A stretch of DNA of 64,000 nt from positions 3,906,001 to 3,970,000 of the forward strand of contig JAJNNQ010000006.1 of assembly GCA_027886175.1 (NCBI GenBank). Reading direction: 5' to 3'. The notes beneath the pieces were generated by a model that was given only the letters and a program-made list of their open reading frames with translations, had not been told where the DNA came from and searched no databases. The translations under genes were made by a program, and so were the position numbers. Shown in pieces: positions 24,205 to 36,465 of this stretch (position 1 is its first letter; each line of letters opens with the position of its first letter). This DNA comes from Phylloscopus collybita. Its lineage: Eukaryota > Chordata > Aves > Passeriformes > Phylloscopidae.

Positions 24205-24318
24205 ACTTGGGGGGACAAGGTTTAGGCGTGAACAAAGTGTGCTAGGTTAATTGTTGGACTTGATGATCTTAGAGGGCTTCTCTAAATTTAAATGAGTTTA
24301 TGATTTTATGAACTGTGT
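24205..24318 (+). mobile_element. CR1 LINE, 3' end
   Basis: Contains TTGTTGGACTTGATGATCTT, then AGAGGGCTTCTCTAAATTTAAATGA-like sequence and a degraded ATGATTTTATGAA tail. A short 5'-truncated copy in sense orientation. Confidence 0.75.
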
Positions 24319-24799
24319 TTCAGGAGGTCAGTGTGCACCCACTCCAGGATGATATCTAGCCCAAGGGGCCAAACAAGTATTAATTTGAAGTAAACCATTC
24401 AAACCATATATGGGTGGGTAGGTTCTCAGCATCCTTTTTTATCTATTTTTTTCTCCCGAGACATCTGCTGTTCTTATGCCTTACTACTTGTTGATATCCC
24501 TATAACTCTTACTAAAATAATATTTTAGTACTCCCTTTCCTTAATAGTTCAGTCCAAAGGAAGACAAGGGCTTTATTTGTAAGACATACAGGAGATCCTT
24601 CAAAGACAATGTCCAGAATGGAGAACAATGTTATATCCTCAGAATAGAAATAAATAAATTGTTGGCTGTGATTTCTTCTTATTATATGCCCTCTGTATTG
24701 CTGACTCTGTAAATACAGTTGTCTCCCATCTAATAGGGAGAAATGAATGCTGGTTTTGACAAAATTTGACTGATATTTTGTTTTGCTTTGTTTTGTCAG

Positions 24800-24867
24800 G
24801 AAAAGTTACTTGCTAGGCTGCTTGGAGTTGATCCTCCAGGATCTAAGACACCAAAGAAGGTTCCCAG
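24800..24867 (+). CDS. candidate exon 3 of a + strand chain (68 bp)
   Basis: Both borders are good: TTTGCTTTGTTTTGTCAG before it and CCCAG|GTAAAC after it. In the frame that continues from 18609 it reads EKLLARLLGVDPPGSKTPKK and then VP. It leaves two bases (AG) that join the G opening the next block to give Arg. A helix-like first half is followed by a Pro/Lys-rich linker. One other + frame is also open over this short length, so the frame rests on the phase agreement with its neighbours. This is the best-supported exon in the window. No family recognised. Confidence 0.5.
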
Positions 24868-26925
24868 GTAAACTGCTATCATTACCTTTTCTGTTATTTT
24901 TAGAAGTGAAACTGATAACATAATAGCCTCTAGAAATTACCTATAATGTGCATCAGGAAGCTTCACTCACACATTTTTACTTTAGTGAATTAAAAATGTG
25001 GTCCCATGCATATTTTGCTAGTACCGTTGCTTATTTTACTCAATTCAGTTGTTAAGAGCCAGAGAGTTGTTAAGGCATTGGCATGCACATTATATTGTTG
25101 TTCTAATTCCACCTGAATTTTCTTATGTGTCACATATACTGACTAAAAACACATGAAATTCTGTTTATCAGAAATGAAATAAAAAATTAATTGTTCATGT
25201 AGTAGATTTAATTTTGGTGAAGTAAGAGAACTTCCTTCTATTTTATTCTGATCAGGATTTCAGAGAGAGTCAGAAAGGGTTGAGAGGGCTTCCCCAGGAG
25301 TAGGGATTGTCATGGTTTTTCTTTTGCCCTGTGTAATATTTCCACTTAGGGGAATATTAACATGTTCGATCCTTTGTACAACATTTCTCTTTGTCAGCAT
25401 CTTGCTTTGAAACTTCTGTCCTTATCCACAAAAAAATGACACTTGGCATATGACTACAGTGGCTTGGGGATTGGATGGATTCATCTTCTGTTTGTCATTC
25501 AGTAACAGGTTCATGTTGAATCCTCCACATGCCTGAAGATAATAGTGAAGTGCAAAAATTCTTTTTGACATTGTAGCTCCTTTGTTTGTAAAATTTGATA
25601 CCTGATACTCCCTGCTCCATGTTTTTCCTATTTTGATATCCAAGATTTAAGCGTTATTTTAATTCCATGTGACCACTAAAGCTAAACACATATGTTCATT
25701 AAACAGATACTACCTTCATTTCCCCACAGATTTATATAAGCTGAAAAGAGTCAAAGAAATGGCATGTTAGTAGTATTGCCTTAAATAGATATTAAAGACT
25801 AATTATCAGAGATATTATAATAAGACACGCATACAAATGCATTTATACAGATACACATCTTCTTCTAATAAACCATTTCTATACTGTATATCAACTGATT
25901 CAAATTCATTGAGATTTCCAGGAACCCACACAAGAGAAAAATCATGGAGGATCATCCACTGAAGGATTCCCAATATACCACCAAATGATGCTATTAGTGG
26001 TCTTGAAAATTAAAGCAAAATTGTTCTTTTTACACAGATGGACACTTTTTGATGAGTTTCAATGCAGATGAAATAATGCATAGGCATCAAATATTTTATG
26101 ATATATTTTATATAAACATCACATATTTTTTATTGTCCAAAAATTTTCAAACTATGGAAACTTCCCATAACTGACCATGTGGTTTTCATTACACTCTGTA
26201 TGCAAGCCCAAACCCAAGACAATTAGTTCCACTGACTATGCTTCAGAATTAGATAACTTAATGAGAATGGGTAACTTACCATGCTGATATCTTCTCCTAT
26301 ACTGTTTTTTTATATAAGTCTTATTATCAGGAATACTGTTTTGGAGGAGAGGGCTGGGGGATGGATATCTCCTGATCTTAAAGCATTTTCTATTCAGAGG
26401 TTCAAAGCCTTTAGAAAAACCTAAGAACTATAACTTCTGCAATGGGGGGAATGGATAGAGATTAATATCTTTAAAAAAACCCCAAACTATACAAGGTTTA
26501 GAGAAGTAGCTTGTGTTTAGAAGATAAGTATTGTTATGCATTATACATAGCTTGAAAAAAAGGTAGAAAGCAAGGGAATGTGAAACTTCTCTTTCTCCAA
26601 AACAGGCAATTTTCAGTGTGGGTGCACCATGATGAAAAATGATTGTTAGCTCTTTTAATCCAACTTTGCAAAATAATGTTTCTTCAAGGATAACTAATGT
26701 GTTTTATATTAGTATTCATCTCCAGTGGAAACAAAGACTCTTCTACTGGACTACTATTCAAGTTTTGGTTGTATCGTAATTATTTAATGTTAATCACAAT
26801 TATTAATTGTTAATGTACTTTTGAAAATCCATTCTGCTACAGTTTCTACGGTATAATTTGATTTTATGTAGATCTAATGACATGTGATATATGTTGCTGG
26901 ATAACAACCTCTGTCTTCTTTACAG

Positions 26926-27004
26926 GGAAATCTTTGGATGTGTTCTATGCAGCCAGATGAAGATTTCCAAATCTGCCCATATTTACCTGAAATACTATTG
27001 CTAA
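26926..27004 (+). CDS. candidate terminal coding exon, with stop codon
   Basis: A pyrimidine-rich acceptor (CTCTGTCTTCTTTACAG) ends at 26925. Joined to the two bases left over at 24867, the block reads Arg, EIFGCVLCSQMKISKSAHIY, then LKYYC and a TAA stop at 27002-27004. It contains a CxxC pair and a third Cys as the last residue. An AATAAA lies about 80 bases past the stop, fitting a terminal exon. The chain to this point would be the C-terminal part of a protein whose N-terminus is not in view. What the protein does cannot be told from this part. Confidence 0.42.
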
Positions 27005-27081
27005 CAATGCATAGCTGAAATAGCTGAAAATCCATATTAAAACTACAGTACATTTTCCCAGTGTTTAGAGCTCTTTAATTT

Positions 27082-27087
27082 AATAAA
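27082..27087 (+). terminator. possible polyadenylation signal (AATAAA)
   Basis: AATAAA about 80 bases downstream of the TAA at 27004, as expected for a short 3' untranslated region. The hexamer is common in AT-rich DNA, so it is support only in combination with the exon chain. Confidence 0.3.
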
Positions 27088-27591
27088 CATCATCAAAAGA
27101 GGCATAACATCATCAAGGATTTTATATGATAATTTAGATAGAGTGAAAAGAGAAATGGTAAGGTTAAAGAAGGGATACCTAACCATCTGTGCAATTGTTA
27201 GAAGATTTTAAAAATTCTACCTTCTTACTATCATTATAATGTTCTTTACAGATAATGACACATTCACAGCAGATATTTTCTGGGATTATCATATCTGTAA
27301 TATGCTTAAAAAGCAAACAAATCTAAGAACAGAGCTTGTCAATCAAGAGACACCATGCTTTCTCCTAGGTAACAATCACAATTATAAATCATTTCTAATT
27401 CTGGTATACAGCATAGAGTTAGATTAATCAGGCTTTATGATCTGTACTTATGGTGAATATCTAATCAATGTATTGCCCACAAGACACTTGATACACCAGA
27501 GAGAATGTAAAATAATGTAGCTTCTGAAAGAAATTTTACTTAAACACAATAAAAATTATTGCTAAGAGAAGTCGTTGACACTGCCTCCATA

Positions 27592-28618
27592 AGATCCTCA
27601 TGACAAGATGTTGCTGGATGAAGAGATATTTATGTGAGCTGAAAACTGGCTGAATGGTCAGGCTCAGGGCATGGTGACCACTGTCAGGAAATCTAATTTG
27701 AGGCCTAGGTGTCAATACAGGGTCCCAGTACTACCAACATCTTCATTAACGAACAGGATAATGGGTTAGAGTGTACTCTCATTTTGTTCTCAAGTAATCT
27801 GAAACCCAGCGGTGTGGTTGACTTACCAGGTGGTTGTGCTGCCATTCAGATGGACTGAAAGATTGGAGAAATAGTCCAACAGGGATTGTATGCTGTTCTG
27901 AAAAGGGAACCACCAAGCTCCTCATCTAGGGAGGAATAGCTCTATGTGATTTGTCAGTCTTGCGTCTGACCCAAGACCCAAGTTGGAAGGGAACTTTGCG
28001 GAGCAGGACCTGGGGACAGACAACAAGCTGACTATGGCCCAGCAATGCACCCTTGCAACAGAGAAGACCAACAACAATCTAGATTGCCTTAGAAAGCTAA
28101 TGTCTGGCAGATCAGGTAAAGTGATCCTTCCCTTCTTCTGAGTGCTATTGAGACATACTTGGAGTGATCGGCCCAGTGCTAGGGTCTATAGCACAAAAAA
28201 CCCCATGTGGAGCAAGTCCAGCAAAGAGCCACAGAGGTAAATAAGGGATTTGTCACAAGGAGAGGCTGAGAGATCTGGGACTCTTCAGTATGAAGATGAG
28301 AAGGTTCAGAGGGATCATATCAACAAGGATAAATGTCCAAGAGGACACTTAAAAGATCTTTTTACATTCACACTCAGTGATAGGATGAAAGAAAATGGGC
28401 AAAAATTAATGTTAAAAAATATTTTTAAAAGAAAAAAAATATGTTCTGAGTGTTCAACAGTGAAATAGCCAGAAAACTTATGAAATCTTGATCCCTGAGA
28501 AAAATGGAAATCTGACTATAGATAGTCTTAAGGAACATGCTCTGCCAGGCCTTGCTCTCAGCAGAGAGCTTGAAGTAGACAACTTGCAGAGGTGTTTTCC
28601 AACCTGTGTACAATTTCT
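27592..28618 (+). mobile_element. CR1 LINE, ORF2 3' part plus 3' UTR, degraded
   Basis: The order follows a CR1. First is GCTGAATGGTCAGGCTCAGG, then TACCAACATCTTCATTAACG (reverse-transcriptase region), GGCCCAGCAATGCACCCTTG, and AGCAAGTCCAGCAAAGAGCC. CAAGGAGAGGCTGAGAGATC follows, and finally a GAGGTGTTTTCCAACCTGTG-like 3' end at about 28600. All frames are broken by stops and indels. The open frames at 28250-28735 lie inside it. Confidence 0.85.
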
Positions 28619-28869
28619 GTCCAGCATTTCTATACTCCGGAGGGTGAATTTTTTATATGTCACATTGGAAAAAAACCCTAAGTACTTTGTTTTCTTAATT
28701 AAAAATAAATCTGTTTTGTATATCTGATTGTCCATATGGAAAGATGTTTAGATGTAATAGATGGAAACCAACTTCAGTGTGAGACAATTAAGTATTTTCA
28801 GTGTAAATAGGAGAACCTGCATGCCTGGTTACTTTAACAGGAATGTATAGTATAAGAGGCACCACTATT

Positions 28870-29150
28870 CCCCTCTACATAGCCGTATGGTGACCACATT
28901 TAGGGTACTTCATCCTTTTGGGTTAGACCATTTTAAAATGGATATGGAGACGAAGTAAGGAATGCTGTCAAAATGGTGAAGGCATACCTCATGGCCTTTG
29001 AAGAGAGATCAAAAGTGACAAAAATTTGGTCTCATGGAGAGAAGAGTGCGGGGTAATCTAAATATTTTTAACAATTGTTTTAATGCTAGCTCACAAAGAT
29101 GATGAGGCCAGCACTTTTTGGTAGTACCAGGTGAAATGGCTGGAGAGATT
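28870..29150 (+). mobile_element. possible very old CR1 fragment
   Basis: Fragments such as GAGATCAAAAGTGACAAAAA, GAGAGAAGAGTGCGGGG and TTTTTGGTAGTACCAGGTGA resemble a diverged CR1 in sense orientation. The match is weak and patchy. Confidence 0.3.
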
Positions 29151-30939
29151 TTATCTTAAATATTTTATGAAAACTTGGGACATCAAAAATGTGAGAAAGA
29201 GTGCAAGATTCTGCCAGAAGAATTGACATATAAGTATTTGTGTCCTGAATATTACAGTACATGCAAGTAATTTAAGATAAAATGTTCAGATTTCGTCTTG
29301 GAGAACTAAGATTTCATTCCCTACAGTTTGCAGCATCATAAACATATGCACTACATATTCACAAAGACAACAGAAGTGAGATGAAATCACAGAAGAAACT
29401 TGCATCAAGAACCAACCTATCCATTTCTACTTTTGATGCAATGGAATTCTTGTTCCCAGAGATTACACAAGAAACTCCAAGAAAAATATCCTTTTTCAGA
29501 AATTTGAGAATGGATGTCTACCAAGAGGAAAATTCAGAAAGGATTTTTGGACAATGGAGGGCTGCTTCAGTTTGCAGTTTGGAGAATTTCTTTTGTTATG
29601 AAGACAGACTAGATGAATTTCACAGAAAGCAATTACATTGGAAATGAGAGGGAATTGAAATTTCGACAGCTTCTAAGATACACCAAACAATTACTGAACA
29701 AAATTTTCTGGAGTTTATAATAAATTAAATACATAAATTATGTAAACCTGAAAATGCTATTTGGGTTGTTCTGTATATATCCATGTGTACGTCTCTTCTG
29801 CTTTCTGAAGACTCTTGACTGCAACAGACTGACCCTGCTGTGGGCAAAATAAAAATGATGTTTCTTTGTTCTTCACTGTTACTACTACACCCAATGTGAA
29901 ATATGGCAGTAGGTCACCAGTCAAAGCCTATATTACTGCAGCCAATGAAGATAATACCTGACATCACTTACCAAGCTTCACTGAGCTCACTATGCAGTGC
30001 ATGCAATTTTGAAGTGAAAGAGATATTTCATACTGTAACCTCAGCTATCTTATAATGAGATAAACTACCCAAAACAACTAGTAGGAAGGCCCAGTGTTCA
30101 TCCTGGAGAGAAGGTTGTTCATTTCAAACCTGGATTATGAATGAACATCTAGTTAAACACTAATATTATTTAATACCTTTGCATGGAGTTTCTGCACAAG
30201 ATAGAAAGCTCTCATTTAGATCTTAAATGACCTTATTTTAAATTGTCTGCATAGTTTCAATGTCTCACAATAGGACATATATATCAAAACAACTTCATAA
30301 TGGATTGTTAGATCATGTGGACTTTGGTTGGACCAGGATTATTCTTTGTTTTTTTCAAATAACACTTCAGTCCTTCCATAGTAGTAAGACAAATGTGATG
30401 TTTAGAAAATGTGACTGTACTTTGCCAGAAGGTGTATAAATGCAGATTTTTTTCCAAAACCCTTTTAGTATTAAATTAGCTGTGACTGTGCATTGCTAGG
30501 TGAGCAATTAACATAAGAATTACCACCCATGGTATCAAGCATCATTTTGTCCTAAGAGTCACCTAACATTTACCAGTGTATCCATTTTGAAGTACAATAA
30601 TCTGCTGTTAAGGTGATACTCTATCTCATGTTTACAATACATAAATGGAATCCTGAAGTAACTATCTAGTACAATTCAGAGACAAATAGGAGACATCTCT
30701 GTTTAAGTGCACACATTTATTGTGTTTTAATTACCACTTGGGCTAGTTCACTGCAACGGAGAGCTCATCACCTGCGTGGAAGAGTTCAAAGAGTGAAAAC
30801 TGGTTTCATCTGTATTTGAACTGCAGAAATGGTATAGGAATATAGCAATACAATAAAGGTATAACATAATGTAGGTATAACAATACAAATATTGTAGGGA
30901 TACAGATAAAACGAGTAAAAAGAAATGTGAAAGAAAGAA
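29151..30939. other. AT-rich sequence, no gene recognised
   Basis: An 88-codon + strand frame (29381-29647) has no splice context or motif, and it is within chance length. Nothing else recognised. Confidence 0.45.
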
Positions 30940-31510
30940 ACAGAAAATAAGTGGAGGGAAAGATAGTGACAGAGACAGATAATATCACCACTCCGTGGAT
31001 TGCAACAGCACCCTGTTGATCCTCTCCATCTGGTCTTCTTGGAGGTGAAGGTCCTCTGGGAAACACAGACTTCAGTGGATTAATATACACTTGGGCCAGC
31101 TAAAACTGCTCAGGTACCTCACCTGGGTGGCTGGACACAGTCTCCTGCAGCAGACTCTGGTTGCATTGCAGCACTTTGCATCACTTGCAGTGCTCTGCTG
31201 CAAGGCCTCAGCAGTGAGTCTGGGCAGCTCTTCAGGGTCCTTGATGGATGATGACCCCCCCTCAGCTGCCTTCATGTGAATGTCCTGTGGATGTGGCCAT
31301 CCTGGGTTGGGGGTTTGCACCTGAGCCAGTTTTTGTGAGGGAGGGTGGATGTTCACATCCTCTGACCAGAGGTTACACCTCAGCCCCAAAACTCTCCTCC
31401 TCCCCCTTTTGTTGTGGGGGCAGTGTGTGAAAACCTGTCCTCCACAGATGAGCCTGTGGGCTGTGGCCTCCCCCACTTTTAACCCTGCCATTGCTGATTT
31501 TTAGGACAGC
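30940..31510. other. unclassified GC-richer block
   Basis: GC-richer than its flanks, with open frames on both strands (up to 139 codons on the - strand at 31072-31491) and no recognisable domain. On the - strand it is followed by AT-rich sequence ending in an AATAAA-containing stretch near 30720, which would suit an LTR or other retroelement in - orientation. I could not match it to a family. Confidence 0.3.
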
Positions 31511-33265
31511 TGCTGGATTTGGTTTTCTTGGTTTTCTTTTCCCCAGTCTTGAGATAATTGGACCATAGTGTCACCTTCTCTTATCTCAAGTTCCCTTAGG
31601 CAGCTTAACTCATGGTCCAAAGTTCTAGTCAGGAGGCATATTCAGGGAGTGGTGGGCTTTGGTGATTGCAGCTGCTTTATACACTTTGGCCATAATGGGC
31701 AGAAAGTCCCTCATAACAATGTTTAAGCCACTAACCATAAAATTTCAGTCTCTGACAAAGGGTCCAGTAAATACATGTTTAAACAGAAAGAGCTTAATGC
31801 AGAGAACTGATGTAATTTAGAAGATGAGATATTAGAAAATAACTTGTCATCACACTGCCACTCTACTTTCTTTGATATGTGGGTTCTTTCACTCAGGAGG
31901 GAACAAAAACTTAGACTATTCAAGAAAAATTCAAGACTATTCATCTGAGTTCTCTCAGCCAGACTTAAAATTCTATCACCTTGTCTTTCTCCCCCATTTC
32001 TGGATTTATCTTCTCTTGAACAATTTCACATTTATAAAAAATATAGATTAATTATATACTTGATTTTTTTAATAGCAGGTAAACCTGTCATGCTAAAATA
32101 CCTAACCTAAACTAACATCTTAGTTCACATTTCTTTTTACAAATTTCCTCTCAAAACTACAGTGTATGCATTTATGCATTTCAACTGGTTATACTGTACT
32201 CTCTCTGTTCTTCTTTTAATGATGTTAGGCACAGTGCCGATCAATTTGTTATCCTAACCCCCACTTCACACCATCTAGTCACACAGGCAGCTGAAATTAT
32301 TTGGCTTAAGCTTCCAATGGAGTAAAACTCCTAATTTCCTTTTCAGGGGCACTTTCATGTTCCACTATATTAAGAATTTTACATAACCACAAGGAAAATA
32401 AAAAAGTTAAGCGAATGTGAATTTAGGCAGCAGCAAAGAACTACCAAAACAACTGCCTCTACCTAAACTATCAAATAATTTTCTACTTTGGATTTTCTTC
32501 CTAGAAGTTTCTGAATGCCTAGGCCAATCTGAATTGAAATTTGGGTGGACAGTAACTAGCTTCAAGAAAGGAGAACAGCTAAACATAAAAAAGTTCTTAG
32601 AAGTCCAGAGCAAAGGACAGGTGAATCCACAAAAAGTGCTAAACTTTGAAACATGAATTATCCACAGACTATAGCATCAGTACCATGGAAATTGGGAATG
32701 ACTATAACAGTTTCACTAGAGCTCATCATTTGTACAAGACCGGAAGCTGACAGAAATTAATGTGATCAAAACCTATTATGATGACCACCAGTGTTTCCAT
32801 GTTGCAATATTTCCAGACAAGTATTTCCTGATAATCTGATGACAGAGTTCAGGCCTGCAACATTATTACAGCAAATTTTAAGCTCATTTATGGACAACTT
32901 GGAACAACTATCTCCAATTTGTATGGGAGTAATTTTGGTAGAAATAACATTTCTGTATTACCTAGAGGTCAATATTTTAGGAATGTAGTTTCCTAATAAT
33001 CATAGTGTTTGTAAAAACAAACCCTTGCTTAAAATAGTTCATAATCCAAAACAAATAAATGGAGGAAACAAACAATGGACGGAGGAGGTTTATGTAATGC
33101 CATACAGTTTGTAAGAAGAAGATGAAAAACAACTGCTTGGACATGAAAATATTCTTATTCTTTTTATTTAATGAATGGAAGAGAAGTCACTATTCAAAAG
33201 CTGTTGCTTTGGGTTTTGTTTGGTTGTGGGTGTGGTTTTTTGTTGTTTGTTTGTTGTTGTTGTTG

Positions 33266-33296
<31 letters not shown>

Positions 33297-36032
33297 TCTG
33301 ATGGCCATGTCTCACTGCAGTTACATTTCAGATTTTGGATATCCTGATGAGCCCTGGCTTGAGGCATTGTCAGTATAAGGTTCTGGGAGCCATTAGGTAA
33401 TTTGGGTTTCATGTCTGTTCAGATTTGGCTGGGCTGAAATCGCTTTTATTTCTTTCATTTAGTGCAAACAATCTTGGTTTATTGCAGATCGTTATGTAGA
33501 AGGTAATGACTAAGGTTAATGTGATGACAACTTTCTGCATAACCCAAAGTAAAAGAGGGGAAGAGGAAAGAGAGAAAAAAAGGTGTTTGATTTCCTTTCT
33601 TTTATTCTTTCCAGTATAAAAATATTAGCCATATATTGAGTCATTATTACAGTATCAGCAATCATCATAAAAAGGCAAAACAGCTAAAAATGAGCACACT
33701 AAAAAGGCTATAATGCTCAAGGAAGTCCCACAGTTTTGGAATACAGCTTTAGTCACTCATATTCAGTATACCAGGAAAATGGATGAATATGGGATCAAAA
33801 CCTGTGTAGTTAATTAATTGTAGGCATATTTAACATGTTCAATAGCAAAAGGAGTTTATTTGGCAAATTATTACTTAGTGTACTATTTTAACCCATGCAA
33901 TTTAGACATTTGAGAAATTTGATGGCATAAGATGTTGATGTGAGAGTGTGTTTTATAGAGAAAATTTTAGAATTTCTGTATTTTTGAATGCTATTTAACT
34001 CTGTCCTTTTCTTTTTTAACTATGAGAAGAACATGCAGCAGACACAGAAAGACTCAGAGATACAGCTCCGAGTTTTCTCAAAAAAACAATAGCAACAAAG
34101 AAAAAAGAATGATTAACTGCAGTGTTTGCAAATGTTGTTGCATGCACATCATGGTTTATTGACAAAATTCAGGCAAACGTCCAAACGATAAGATTTTTTG
34201 CTTACAATAACAGAACAGAAATAAAAAAACCCCAAAAATCCAAACAACAACAAGAAACACCCCCCCCCAAAAAAAACCACCACAAAAACAAAACAAACAA
34301 ACAAAAAACCCACAACAAAACAAAACACAAAAACCAACCAAATAACCTGGCCTAGTAGATGCTTTTCTCTTTCAATGTCACTTTCTAAGATTGCTCAGGA
34401 AATCATTGCTAAGTTCCTTACAGAGACACCTCAGTTTCCTTACCCATACCTTCCCTTTTTACTTAAACATACTTCACTTTACATAAATACAGAAATTATT
34501 TATATTTCAGCTAACTTACAGGAACTGAAAAGCCTCTCCTTTACCTTTCAAATCTCCTGGGTAATTGGAATCCCCAGATGTTTACTTCTGATTTTCCTGC
34601 AGTGACTCCTGCGGAAGAGGTCAGCAGCTCTCTTGAATTATGTGTTTTTAAATACTTTTTTTCTGACTCATAGTAATGAGTAAGACTAATTTAAGACAGA
34701 TCAGACTATATTTTCCTGCTTTACTTAGACAAACCAGATAGCTCTTTTCTTTTCTGTCTAAAGAAGCTAAAAATATGTGTGTTTGAATCAATCCATAAAG
34801 CCTTGAACATGTGAGTTGCACATAACCTAGGCCATTCAAAAAATATATTTTCATGTATAAGAATCACTGGGTAAAATTTCACAAAATCAAGAAACAACAT
34901 GCTTTTCTATGTGTGGAAAGCTTAGGTATGCATCAAAAAAACTTTACAGACACATATGGAGAATGAATAAGCCCATTGGCTTCCCCTGCAGTAGTTTTAC
35001 TTAACTCTCTGGGACAGAAGTATCTGTAATTATGCTTATGGGCTATTATTATTAGAGCTGCAGCATGAAATTGTGAAAGAGCTTCCAAAGTTATTAACAG
35101 TATAATTGTAATTGTATGCATTTGAATTTTAAATATGCTTATTGGTCTAAATCATGAGCTTTATTAGGGCAAGACTGGAACATTTAATTGTAGTAAATGG
35201 AGGCAGTCCCTGTCACGTTTGCAAAAAAGTCCCTTATCCCAAGCAGACAGCAGCTGTTTCCATGACTGCTGGACACAAACTTTTCTATGCCATCAATTCT
35301 TATGCCTGTAGGAGCTGATCACTGCTTGGTGATGCTCGCCCCTCAGCCCCAAAAAGCTACTGAGGCAAAGCTGTCACCAAAACTAAGAACAATAATAACA
35401 GCTTCAGTTCTGAAAACAATCACAGATTTTTCTTTTGGTCTAAAACTCAAAATTTCTGTATTAAAAGCCAAGGTCCAAAACAATAGTAGAGTGATTGTGA
35501 TATTTTTACCAATAAAATTTTTATTTGCCTAAAGCATTTCAATGTCAAAAAAAAAAAAAAAAGTTCATTGGTATTCCTGTGTAAGGCAGATACATTAATA
35601 TATTAAAGTGTGAATATCATGTAAATATTTGTACATAAGTGCTGGGGTTTTTTTAGTGATAGATGTCTGACATCAATTTAGGTTAAAGTAAAACAGCATA
35701 AAGCTTTTTATCATTGATACTTATGCTTGATTGACATCATATATCAGCATACCAGAGCTTGTCAAACATACAAAGAGTTTCAAAAGTAATTTTTAAAAGC
35801 TGGAAAAAACACAAAACAAAACAAAAAACAAATTGTAAACTAAAAGGGAAGTGCAATAAATGTTAGCTGAAGATTTTCTTTTTCCTTTGTCTACTATCAT
35901 GAGTAAACAGCATTTATTTTTTTTTTCCTCTAGAAGTCCAGACTGTTTTCATATTTATCATTTCTGGAAGAGAATGGACACTGCAGAAAGAAAGAAAAAA
36001 AAATCCCAAACCACAGAATAGCAGAAACAGAG
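31511..36032. other. AT-rich sequence with two G/T or A/C tracts
   Basis: A G/T tract lies at 33213-33298, with (GTTTT)n units. An A/C tract lies at 34208-34342. A run of 17 A lies near 35546. Frames of 60-81 codons are at chance level. No gene or CR1 was recognised. Confidence 0.45.
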
Positions 36033-36465
36033 CATCACAGAATGGATAAGGCTGGAGGAGACATTGAAAGGGTCATCTGGTCCAACCTCTCTGCTCAAGC
36101 AGGGTCATCTTGCAGCACATGGCACAAAATTGCATCCAGACGGTTCTTGACTATCTCTAGTGAGGGAGACTCCACAACCTCTCTGGGCAATCTATTCCTG
36201 CACTTGGTCACTAAGATCTTCCTCATTTTCAGATGGAATTTCTTGTGCATCTGTTTTTGCCTGTTGCCTCTTGTCCTTTTGCTTGGCACCACCAAGCAGA
36301 GCCTGGCTGCACCCTTGACACACACCTTTGAGATCGTGATAGACACTGAAGCTGTTCAGCCTGTTCTAAATCCACTGACTGTCCACTCATCCAGTTCACA
36401 CTGCCTGAGTTTGCCTATGAGGACATTGTGAGACACAGACCCAAAGAAAAACAAAAAGACAAAGA
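36033..36465 (-). mobile_element. CR1 LINE, 3' UTR and end of ORF2
   Basis: The + strand shows the CR1 reverse complement: CACAGAATGGATAAGGCTGG, GGTCATCTGGTCCAACCTCT, CAGACGGTTCTTGACTATCT, GTGAGGGAGACTCCACAACC, TGCCTCTTGTCCTTTTGCTT, and at the far end TTGCCTATGAGGACATTGTG. The copy is better preserved than most in the window. The 129-codon + strand frame is antisense CR1. Confidence 0.9.

Noticed and set aside
29381..29647. 88-codon + strand frame
   Set aside because: Chance length, with no splice context or motif.
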